Assembly (NCBI RefSeq): GCF_000332315.1
Contig: NZ_KB235941.1
Location: forward strand, 879,202 to 943,201
From: Prochlorothrix hollandica PCC 9006 = CALU 1027
Lineage (GTDB): Bacteria > Cyanobacteriota > Cyanobacteriia > Prochlorotrichales > Prochlorotrichaceae
Direction: 5' to 3'
Length of the DNA stretch: 64,000 nucleotides
Shown here: positions 1 through 7,070 of the stretch, piece by piece
Layout: each line of letters starts with the position of its first letter
Numbering within the stretch: position 1 is the stretch's first letter
Program-made: the position numbers and the translations under genes
Notes under the pieces: generated by a model
Told to the model about the DNA's origin: nothing
Seen by the model: the letters and a program-made list of their open reading frames with translations, nothing else
Database searches by the model: none

Positions 1-58
1 CAATGGCGGATCTTTGATCCGGCTGTTCCACGATCGCCCCCTCAAGAACGGTTGCCAT
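1..58 (-). CDS. Possible 5' end of a gene cut by the window edge
   Basis: An ATG on the minus strand at 58 opens a frame that stays open to the window edge, about 19 codons beginning M-A-T-V-L-E-G-A-I-V-E-Q. It includes a GCGATCG motif typical of coding DNA here. No family can be named from so few residues. It is listed because the frame is open and the codons look like those of neighbouring genes; it could equally be chance. Confidence 0.3.
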   Translation of the reverse strand, partial: MATVLEGAIVEQPDQRSAI

Positions 59-140
59 GGTCTAGGGAAATCCCCCACAGGCAGGGTTTAAACCCCATGG
101 TTTCCCAGTCCCGTCAGTGACTGAAGGACAACACCACATT

Positions 141-418
141 GACATGCTCCCCGACCTAAAGGTGCGGGGATTCTCCGACTAGGCGAATAGTCCAAGCTGT
201 TCGCTGTACGGCTGGCTAGACAAAGCAGTCGGATTGCCAGACATCCTGGTCTTACGCCCGTTCTTTGTCCATTTAGAGTCTTGGATTAGCTCCAACCCAG
301 ACTTTTATTGTGCTTTTATGCTAATTAAAATAGCATAGATGGAGAAGGCTGGATAGATCAGTTGCAGGAAGAAAAGCCGTCCTAGAAGGACGGGGCTTTA
401 GACCCAGATTTTAGGTAA
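141..418 (+). mobile_element. Transposase-less IS200/IS605-type element, copy 1
   Basis: A 278-bp non-coding unit nearly identical to 60678-60954. It begins at TTGAC, followed by a hairpin (CCCCGACCT with AGGTGCGGGG). It ends with a second hairpin (CCGTCC with GGACGG) inside GCTTTAGACCCAGATTTT. Subterminal hairpins, no terminal inverted repeats and a fixed short target on the left are hallmarks of IS200/IS605 ends. No tnpA or tnpB frame is present, so this is a non-autonomous derivative. The right-end hairpin region is where the omega RNA of tnpB-carrying relatives is encoded; whether an RNA is made here is unknown. Confidence 0.75.
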
Positions 419-475
419 TGAAAGAATTGTACCCAGATTACTGGCTTTCCTCCTATTGAGGGATAAACCTTTGGG

Positions 476-496
476 TACAGCAATCCTAAATCAGTT
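476..496. repeat. Solo end of the roughly 100-bp TA-flanked element family
   Basis: TACAGCAATCCTAAATCAGT matches one terminus of the elements at 19811, 24289, 35009 and 63815, but the rest of the element is missing. It looks like a truncated remnant, abutting the next repeat at 497. Confidence 0.5.
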
Positions 497-682
497 GGTC
501 ACCGTCCCAGGCTCAGGTTTGTAGTAGCGACTTCAGTCGCTCAGGTTTGTAGTAGCGACTTCAGTCGCTCTGGTTCATAGGTGCCTGGAGGGGAACGACT
601 GAAGTCGTTATTACGAACGTAACCGTACCAGGTATTTAACAAAGATTGAGGGTTTCAGCCTGAAATAGCTGAAACCCTTTGG
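497..682. repeat. Interspersed repeat with tandem TAGCGACTTCAGTCGCT hairpins, copy 1
   Basis: A composite repeat sharing its whole length with 12902-13114. It begins CACCGTCCCAGGCTC, carries two 29-bp tandem units containing the palindrome AGCGACTTCAGTCGCT, then GAACGACTGAAGTCGTT, and ends with a hairpin (GGTTTCAGCCTGAAATAGCTGAAACC region). That last hairpin lies just beyond the cysteine synthase stop codon and could act as its terminator. The other copy has three internal units. Confidence 0.75.
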
Positions 683-700
683 CTAGGGATAGTCGTCACC

Positions 701-1678
701 CTATTGTGGCATTGCTAATCCCTTCGTGGCCAACCACTCAGCATTGTAGAGGCGCGATTGATAGCGGGCACCTCCATCACACAGCACCGTGACAATGGTG
801 TGACCGGGACCCAGATCCTGGGCCAACTGCACCGCCGCCGCCACATTAATCCCCACTGATCCCCCCATAAACAGACCATCCTGCCGCAGCAACTGATATA
901 CCACCCGCAGGGCTTCGGGGTCATCCACTTGGATCGCATCATCCAGGGGCACCCCCTCCATATTGGCAGTGATGCGGCTGTTACCAATGCCCTCGGTGAT
1001 GGAACTGCCCTGGGGGTTGATTTCCCCAGTTTTAACATAGCTATAAAGACCACTTCCCAGGGGATCCGCCACCACACAGCGAATATCGGGGTTTTTCTCC
1101 TTGAGATAGAGGGCTACCCCGGCATAGGTACCCCCCGTGCCAGTGGCAGCAGTCCAGGCATCCACCTTGCCCTCCGTTTGTGCCCAGATTTCGGGTCCTG
1201 TGGTGTCGTAGTGGGAGAGGCGGTTGGCCAGGTTATCGAACTGGTTGGCCCAAATGGCGTTATCCAGTTCTGCCGCAAGGCGACCCGATAGCTTGACGTA
1301 GTTATTGGGATCGCTATAAGGAACGGCGGGCACCGTGCGCACTTCGGCCCCTAGGGTTCGCAAAAGGTCGATTTTCTCCTGGGATTGGGTATCGGGAATC
1401 ACAATCAGGCAGTTATAGCCCTTGGCGTTGCAAATATGGGCCAGTCCAATGCCCGTATTGCCAGCAGTGCCTTCCACCACGGTTCCCCCCGGTTTCAGTT
1501 GTCCCTGGCGTTCTGCTTGTTCGATGATGTAGAGCGCAGCCCGGTCTTTCACGGAACCCCCAGGGTTGAGAAACTCCGCCTTTCCCAGGATTTCGCACCC
1601 CGTTTCCCGGCTGAAACTATCCAAGCGAATGAGGGGAGTATTGCCAACTGTTCCGACAAAACCGCTTTTGATATCCAT
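701..1678 (-). CDS. cysK: Cysteine synthase (O-acetylserine sulfhydrylase)
   Basis: A PLP-dependent enzyme that makes L-cysteine from O-acetylserine and sulfide in the cytoplasm, the last step of sulfate assimilation. The 325-residue length is normal. The N-terminal GTVGNTPLIRL, the PLP lysine in NPGGSVKDR (about residue 44), the substrate loop EGTAGNTGIG and the phosphate-binding GTGTGGT are all present. The loop reads EGTAGNTG rather than the enterobacterial EPTSGNTG; I recall that variant from cyanobacterial homologues annotated as cysteine synthase A, but some fold-type II relatives use other sulfur donors, so the cysK symbol is by family. The ATG start fits the family N-terminus. It is monocistronic, with repeats on both sides. 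Confidence 0.9.
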   Translation of the reverse strand: MDIKSGFVGTVGNTPLIRLDSFSRETGCEILGKAEFLNPGGSVKDRAALYIIEQAERQGQLKPGGTVVEGTAGNTGIGLAHICNAKGYNCLIVIPDTQSQEKIDLLRTLGAEVRTVPAVPYSDPNNYVKLSGRLAAELDNAIWANQFDNLANRLSHYDTTGPEIWAQTEGKVDAWTAATGTGGTYAGVALYLKEKNPDIRCVVADPLGSGLYSYVKTGEINPQGSSITEGIGNSRITANMEGVPLDDAIQVDDPEALRVVYQLLRQDGLFMGGSVGINVAAAVQLAQDLGPGHTIVTVLCDGGARYQSRLYNAEWLATKGLAMPQ

Positions 1679-1704
1679 TGTTGAACGTTTTGAATGTGCT
1701 TGAT

Positions 1705-1788
1705 CGGGTTTACCGCTGAAAGCGGGACAAGATTAACGGGACAATGGGGCGCTCCGCGCCCCCCTGTCCCGGCTTAAGTTGATACCCC
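1705..1788. repeat. Palindromic repeat family P, copy A
   Basis: A unit reading ACCGCTGAAAGCGGGACAA, then a GC-rich palindrome (GGGGCGCTCCGCGCCCC type) and CTTAAGTTGATACCCC. Related copies lie at 11404, 25842, 29661 and 59635, with a fragment at 26775. Copy A is 27 bp upstream of the cysteine synthase start codon on the minus strand, so it may lie in that gene's leader. Confidence 0.75.
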
Positions 1789-1950
1789 TTGATCGTGTTG
1801 AAGGGAGGGGATGACATTGGCCTGGGTCTGACGAATTGCCGCCCATCCCATCCTATAGCAATGTGCGAAGCTAAAAATGCTGGCTCGGCAAGGGTCAGGG
1901 ATCCCAGGGCGTTGATACCCTTTCACTTAACTAATGCTGTTGGGAGATGG

Positions 1951-2300
1951 CGATCGCGTATCCCAGGGGGGATGGCCTGGGATTGTCGAGTTGTACTCAA
2001 CCCGAAGCCGACTACAAGTCGGCTCTCCCAGGGGGGATGGCCTGGGATTATCGAGTTGTACTCGACCCGAAGCCGACTACAAGTCGGCTCTCCCAGGGGG
2101 GATGGCCTGGGATTGTCGAGTTGTACTCGACCCGAAGCCGACTACAAGTCGGCTCTCCCAGGGGGGGATCGTCTGGGATTGTCGAGTTGTACTCGACCCG
2201 AAGCCGACTACAAGTCGGCTCTCCCAGGGGGGGATCGTCTGGGATTGTCGAGTTGTACTCGACCTGAAGCCGACTACAAGTCGGCTCTCCCAGGGGGGAT
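1951..2300. repeat. Tandem dual-hairpin array, locus 1 (five units of 65-66 bp)
   Basis: Five tandem units begin near 1985, 2050, 2115, 2181 and 2247. Each carries two perfect hairpins, GTCGAGT-TGT-ACTCGAC and AGCCGACT-ACA-AGTCGGCT, followed by CTCCCAGGGGGGAT and a short linker. Unit-to-unit differences are few (GATGGCCTGG versus GATCGTCTGG linkers). Open frames run through it in several phases only because the unit lacks stops; none looks like a protein. The gap between flanking genes (1679-2349) otherwise holds only family P copy A. Confidence 0.9.
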
Positions 2301-2349
2301 ATCAAAGGGGCTGACGGCAGAGGGACTTTAACGTTCTGGCTGCCCTAGA

Positions 2350-4581
2350 TTAGGCAATGCTATCTAGGGATCTGGCCCATTGCTGTAAATCCCCGGATAA
2401 ATGTTCTCGGCAGCGATCGCGGTAGAACTGGGCCGGACGATCCCCTAAGGTTGGGTCAACATCGGCAGTTTGCTCTAAAACCGTCTCGAAACAGGCCAGG
2501 GCAGTGCTATAGTCTTGGGCTTGGTAGGCGATCACTCCCGCCTTAAAGGGGGCGATCGTCATCTGTTTACAGTGGCGCAGAGCTGGGGGATCGGCGGCAT
2601 AGACTTCATAAATATCCACCGGTTCTTCCACTCCCCGCACCTTAGCCGCTGCTAAATAACGGTGATCATAGGACTGTTGCAACTGTTTCAGGGTAGAGCC
2701 ACTAATAATCAAATTGACCTGAAAATCCTTGGTTAAGCCTTCAATGCGGGAGGCTCGGTTAACATCACTGCCCATGACGGTGGTATCCCAGCGCTTTTCT
2801 CCCCCCAGGGTGCCGAGGGCGATCCAACCGGTGTGGATGCCGATGCCAATGCCAATGGGTTCCAAATATTGGCTTTGGCGCAGTTCGTTGTAGCTGGCTA
2901 ACTGGCGCACCATGGCTAAGCCTGCGGCCACGGCCCGATCGGGACTGTGATCCCCATTAAATAAGGCCATAATGGCATCACCAATGTATTTATCAATAAA
3001 GCCCCCCTGGTCCACAATGGCCGGTTCCATGTGGCTGAGGTAACCATTAATAAAGCGAAAGGTTTCGGCGGCGGTGAGGCGTTCGCTGATTTTGGTGAAG
3101 GATCGGATATCGGAAAACAGCACCGTCATGGGTAACAGTTGGCTATCCCCTAGGCGCACATCCATGGGGCGTTTGTGGCCCAGGGCTTGGAGAAAGTTGT
3201 AGGGCACAAAGTGGCTAAAGGCAATAAAGGAATCCCGCAGTTGGAAGGACATGGTCTCGAAGGATTGGCCCAGGCGATAGAGTTCAAAGGGATTTTTAGC
3301 AAGACTCATGCGCTTGATTTCCCCATCGTTATTGACGGCTTCAATGAGGTGTTGGGTGGCTTCTTCCAACTGGACAATGGGGGTGGCAATGCGTCCAGCA
3401 ATGCCTAGGCTGAATAACAGGGCAATGGCCAAAGAGAGGGCACAGAGGAGGAAGGTGATTTGATTGCCCCGATCGATGGTTCCCATGAAGTAGGAGCGGG
3501 GAATCACAATGTAAACGGTTCCCCGCAGGCCATAGTGTTCTTCAAAGGGCCAACTGGTCCAGAACAATTGCCCCGACTGCTCCAGGTGCAGGGCCGTATT
3601 GGGACGATCGGGGGGACGATCGGGGGGACTCAAGGTCACCAAGGTGCTGATAATGGAATCGGTGAGGGTGGCCGCTGGGCGGGTGACGGGGGTGCCGCCA
3701 TCGGGATCACAGTCGTCCAAGGTCTCATTGGAACTGACCAACAGTTCCCCGTCCCCGGAAACCACAAAAATTTCCCCCCCTTGGCCCACCTGCAACTGTT
3801 GCAATAAATCCCCCAAGAAGTCCCCCACATCGGAAAAGAGAAAGTCACTGCCCAACACGCCCCGCACTTGGCCATTGATGACAATGGGGCGCACAGCGGT
3901 AATGACAGGGCTGGCGGTGGTGCGATCGCAGTAGGGGGAACTCCAGCCCCCAGGGGGACCCTGAGCCTGGGCCATCTCCGAGGCCACCACCATGCCCCGT
4001 TGATACCAGGGACGGCGGGTGGGGTAATAGGGTTTACCCGTGGGGGGATCCAAGGGGTCACCGATGCTGCGGCCTTGGTCATCACTGGCATATTGCAGCA
4101 ACTCCTGGCCAGTGGAGGCATCAGCGCGGGAAATGGCGATAATTCTCTTGGAATTGGGATCCTGGCTGAGGCGAGGCCGATATTCTGCCCCCACAAACAG
4201 ATCTGTTGGAGTTCCCAGGTAAATATGGTTCAGGGAACGGCTCCAGTCATGCTGGGATTGGGACGCTTGGAGCACCGGACTGCTGGCAAAGGCGGCTTGA
4301 AATTCTTGGGCAAAATGTTGTTCCAGGATCCGGGGCTGATCCAGCCTGAGGCGACCGGACTCGATCGCTTGACCGGCAGATTGGTTAATGAAATGGGAGG
4401 TGGCCAGGTAGGTGCGTAGTTGCTGGCGGACGCGATCGGAGATTTGATCCATCAGGGTTTCCGCTAATGCCTCCACGGCCCGATGGCTGTTGTGGTAGGC
4501 CAAGGCACCCACCAGACTCGCCGGTACCAGGGTCAGGATGACAAAGGGAAGGGTAATGAAGGTACGAATGGAAATACCCAT
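2350..4581 (-). CDS. Membrane-bound class III adenylate/guanylate cyclase with extracellular Cache sensor
   Basis: A receptor-type nucleotidyl cyclase making a cyclic nucleotide in response to an external or periplasmic ligand. Order: transmembrane helix (about 7-28), a large extracytoplasmic Cache-like sensor (about 30-365), a second helix (about 375-395), HAMP (about 395-445), cyclase domain (about 475-650), short C-terminal helical tail. Metal-binding aspartates are in FSDIRSFT (about 486) and KYIGDAIMA (about 532); the VNRAS-R asparagine/arginine region is near 600. The lysine in DKYIGDA suggests ATP use, but substrate choice is not certain. The start chosen is the ATG just before the first helix; an in-frame ATG at 4635 would add 18 residues. 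A cNMP-binding exporter lies 12 kb away, which proves nothing but is worth noting. Confidence 0.9.
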   Translation of the reverse strand: MGISIRTFITLPFVILTLVPASLVGALAYHNSHRAVEALAETLMDQISDRVRQQLRTYLATSHFINQSAGQAIESGRLRLDQPRILEQHFAQEFQAAFASSPVLQASQSQHDWSRSLNHIYLGTPTDLFVGAEYRPRLSQDPNSKRIIAISRADASTGQELLQYASDDQGRSIGDPLDPPTGKPYYPTRRPWYQRGMVVASEMAQAQGPPGGWSSPYCDRTTASPVITAVRPIVINGQVRGVLGSDFLFSDVGDFLGDLLQQLQVGQGGEIFVVSGDGELLVSSNETLDDCDPDGGTPVTRPAATLTDSIISTLVTLSPPDRPPDRPNTALHLEQSGQLFWTSWPFEEHYGLRGTVYIVIPRSYFMGTIDRGNQITFLLCALSLAIALLFSLGIAGRIATPIVQLEEATQHLIEAVNNDGEIKRMSLAKNPFELYRLGQSFETMSFQLRDSFIAFSHFVPYNFLQALGHKRPMDVRLGDSQLLPMTVLFSDIRSFTKISERLTAAETFRFINGYLSHMEPAIVDQGGFIDKYIGDAIMALFNGDHSPDRAVAAGLAMVRQLASYNELRQSQYLEPIGIGIGIHTGWIALGTLGGEKRWDTTVMGSDVNRASRIEGLTKDFQVNLIISGSTLKQLQQSYDHRYLAAAKVRGVEEPVDIYEVYAADPPALRHCKQMTIAPFKAGVIAYQAQDYSTALACFETVLEQTADVDPTLGDRPAQFYRDRCREHLSGDLQQWARSLDSIA

Positions 4582-4777
4582 GGTGGTGCGATCGGGGTTA
4601 GAAGGGGGATCGTCCTGTGGTGCTAAGCCTACCATTGCAGGGGTTAACCTTAGGGAGTCGCGGGGTACGATCGCAGGTCGCGGCGATCGTCTTCAAAGCC
4701 CCAGAGCCAAAGCGATCAGCAGCGTGGTATAAGCTTAAGCCAGATCTAAGACCCTCTGTACTGTGCCCTTTTTGCCC

Positions 4778-5950
4778 ATGTTCGCAACCCTGCAATTCGT
4801 TCTCGAAATCCTTTTGCTGCTGTTGACCTGCGCGGCCTGGGGGTTTTATGGAGCCTGTGGCTGGTTCAGCCTGCGATTTTTCAGTCGCCACCGCAGCCAA
4901 CCCAGCTTTGATCCCCAGCCTGTCTCGATTCTGATTCCCGTGCGGGGGGTGGATCAAGGGGCATTAGCCAATTGGGACTCTTTTTGTAACCAGGACTATG
5001 GCACCTACGAAGTACTGTTTGGGGTCATGGATGCCGCAGATCCCGCCGTCCCGATTTTGCAAGGTTTAACGGAAAAATACCCCGATCGCGTTCGTCTACT
5101 TACCAATTTACCGGCGCGGGGGATTAATCACCAAATCAGTAACCTGTCCTATTTGGTGGAAGCAGCCCAGTATGAACAGGTGATCTTTGCCGATAGCGAC
5201 ATTCGGGTGACCCCCGATTATTTGCAGTGGGTGACGGCTCCCCTGGCGGATCCTGCCGTGGGGGTGGTGACCTGTGGCTATGTGGACCATCAGCCCCGCC
5301 GAGTGGGAGCAGCCATGGCTTCCCTGGGGCGGGGCATTGATTTTATCCCCAGTGTGCTGATTGCCCGTGCCCTGGATGGGGGGTTGAAATTTGCCCTGGG
5401 TCCCACCATTGCCACCCGGCGATCGGTATTGGCCGACTTTGGGGGGCTGGCCATGGTGTTCAACCGCATTGGCTCCGATTTCCACATTGGCCAGTTGGCC
5501 GTGGGAGCGGGCTACCGGGTGGAACTGTCCCCCTATGTGCTGGAAAATGACTGCGGCCAGGAACCCCTCCAGGAGGTCTTTCAGCGGGAATTGCGCTGGT
5601 GTCGCACCATTCGCTGGAATCGGGGTGCCCAATACTATGGCATCCTCTTCACCCATGGCACGGTCTACAGTGTGCTGTTGCTGCTGCTGTCGGGCTTTCA
5701 ACCCTGGGCTTGGGCGGTGGTGGGTCTGACCCTGGGGCTGCGCTGGCTCCAGGGAGCCATAACGGTACAATTGCTGCGATCGCCCGGTCTGCTGCCCTGG
5801 CTCTGGCTGCTGCCCTTCCGGGATCTGATGACCTTTGTGATCTGGCTGATGGGATCCCAGGGTCAAAATATTTTTTGGCGGGGCCGCTGGCTCCGGGTGG
5901 GGGACAAGGGGGCATTACAGGAAATGTCTTCCTCTACCAAGTCCTCCTAA
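4778..5950 (+). CDS. GT21-type (ceramide glucosyltransferase-like) membrane glycosyltransferase
   Basis: A processive-type GT2/GT21 glycosyltransferase that would transfer a sugar from a nucleotide donor to a lipid acceptor at the membrane. An N-terminal helix (about 1-25) precedes the catalytic domain (about 40-285), with the D1/D2/D3 and Q/RxxRW signature visible as ADSDIRV (about 141), GSDFHIG (about 232) and RELRWCRTIR (about 269). Several C-terminal hydrophobic helices follow (about 290-370). Length of about 390 is normal. A GTG at 4763 in the same frame is an alternative start. It diverges from the cyclase gene, so the two could share a promoter region. The substrate lipid cannot be told from sequence. 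Confidence 0.85.
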   Translation: MFATLQFVLEILLLLLTCAAWGFYGACGWFSLRFFSRHRSQPSFDPQPVSILIPVRGVDQGALANWDSFCNQDYGTYEVLFGVMDAADPAVPILQGLTEKYPDRVRLLTNLPARGINHQISNLSYLVEAAQYEQVIFADSDIRVTPDYLQWVTAPLADPAVGVVTCGYVDHQPRRVGAAMASLGRGIDFIPSVLIARALDGGLKFALGPTIATRRSVLADFGGLAMVFNRIGSDFHIGQLAVGAGYRVELSPYVLENDCGQEPLQEVFQRELRWCRTIRWNRGAQYYGILFTHGTVYSVLLLLLSGFQPWAWAVVGLTLGLRWLQGAITVQLLRSPGLLPWLWLLPFRDLMTFVIWLMGSQGQNIFWRGRWLRVGDKGALQEMSSSTKSS

Positions 5951-6329
5951 ACGGTTCCGGGGTGCATCCCGCTTTGGCTGCCCTCACCCTAAATCCCTCT
6001 CCCAGAACCTACCGTGTACAGATAACTCGGAGTATTTCTAATCCTCTGCGGCGATCGCCCGGTTAAACCACCCCTACCCCTCCCAAGGAGGGGAATCAGA
6101 TGGCATTTCTTCCCGAAATTGGGGGGCGAGGGGCGCTAGCATCAGGGGTTTGAGGTTTAGATCCATTTGTGTGTACACAGTAGCTCCCAGAACGGGAGAG
6201 GGACTTTGAATGGTCTGGCTCCCCTTCTCCCAGCCGATCTTGTAGGGTGCGTTACGCTACGCTAACGCACCACCTGATTACTGGCAAAAGGGTTGGGTGA
6301 CGATAAACTACTAGAACCCTCGAACAATC
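5951..6329. other. Gene-free spacer with interspersed repeats
   Basis: Contains a CTACCGTGTAC-family repeat (about 6009-6098, shared with 31144, 43349 and 57660), fragments of the CCCTCTCCC/GGGAGAGGG repeat seen in tandem at 43671, and at 6243-6272 the inverted repeat GTAGGGTGCGTTA with TAACGCACC, a common cyanobacterial palindrome also seen near 14326. No coding capacity is convincing. Confidence 0.6.
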
Positions 6330-6890
6330 ATGGCCGATCGATCTGCTCCAACCCCAAATCCAAATCCAAATCCAACTCCAACTCCAACTTCAACTTCAAC
6401 TTCAACCCCAACCCCAACCCCAACTCCAACTCCAATTCCAACTCCAACTTCAACCCCAAATCCAAATCCAACTCCAACCCCTGAACCCATACTGCCCTCC
6501 CCCAGCGGATCCCTCGCGGATTGTGTTCAAGCCTTAGCCCTGCCCCAGATCCAGCGCCATCTGTTCCTCTGCGCTGACCAAACCAAAGCCAAATGTTGCA
6601 GCCTAGCAGCCGGACTGGCCACCTGGGATTACCTCAAGGCACGGCTGAAGGAACTGCACTTAGATGTCCCCACCGCCGATCGCCCCACCTGTGTCTTTCG
6701 CACTAAAGCCAACTGTCTACGGGTTTGCCATCTGGGTCCGATTCTGCTGGTCTATCCCGAAGGGGTTTGGTACCACAGCGTCACCCCGGAGGTGATGGAA
6801 CGGATTATTCAAGAGCATCTGCTGGGCGATCGCATCGTCCAAGACTACGCTTTTTTAGCCCACTCCCTCCCCACCCCCGCAACCCTGTAA
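6330..6890 (+). CDS. Thioredoxin-like [2Fe-2S] ferredoxin-domain protein with a Pro-X repeat leader
   Basis: Residues 75-180 match the thioredoxin-fold [2Fe-2S] ferredoxin family: a first cysteine pair C81 and C89 (or C90), and a second pair in [10 protein letters not shown] (C129, C133) followed by [11 protein letters not shown], the typical family ending. It probably binds a [2Fe-2S] cluster for electron transfer. The N-terminal 9-52 is a run of alternating proline with asparagine, threonine or serine, encoded by a CCAANN hexanucleotide microsatellite. A leader of that kind is not part of the family and may be a flexible tether or an expansion hazard. The ATG at 6330 has no strong ribosome site. 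True translation could begin later, but no good internal methionine precedes the domain. Confidence 0.8.
   Translation: MADRSAPTPNPNPNPTPTPTSTSTSTPTPTPTPTPIPTPTSTPNPNPTPTPEPILPSPSGSLADCVQALALPQIQRHLFLCADQTKAKCCSLAAGLATWDYLKARLKELHLDVPTADRPTCVFRTKANCLRVCHLGPILLVYPEGVWYHSVTPEVMERIIQEHLLGDRIVQDYAFLAHSLPTPATL
6350..6483. repeat. CCAAAT/CCAACT/TCAACT hexanucleotide microsatellite inside a gene
   Basis: About 22 imperfect 6-bp units in tandem. Because the unit is a multiple of three, gain or loss of units keeps the reading frame and changes only the length of the Pro-X leader of the ferredoxin-like protein. Confidence 0.9.
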
Positions 6891-7070
6891 TTCTACCACC
6901 CTTCCCCCCTGCGACACTGACCGCTGTTGTCACAAACTACGCTTAAAAACATAGCAATTCTCCTCGATCGCTGAGTCCCGATCGCGGATCCCTACCGTAG
7001 AATCAAGGAGATAAGCGTTGACTGATTTGCCGCCACAGTAAATTCGTTGGATCACAAGGGAGTAAATGCC

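Noticed and set aside
1951-2300. CRISPR-like array
   Set aside because: Whole units of 65-66 bp are repeated with no variable spacers, and each unit is two hairpins; no cas genes are in the window.
1789-2331. Overlapping open frames of up to 180 codons through the tandem array
   Set aside because: They exist in several phases because the unit has no stops; the predicted proteins are just translated repeats, and the same applies at 44883-45242.
6293-6484. Frame of 63 codons rich in Asn/Ser/Lys over the microsatellite
   Set aside because: It is the second phase of the hexanucleotide repeat; the ferredoxin-domain frame explains the region.
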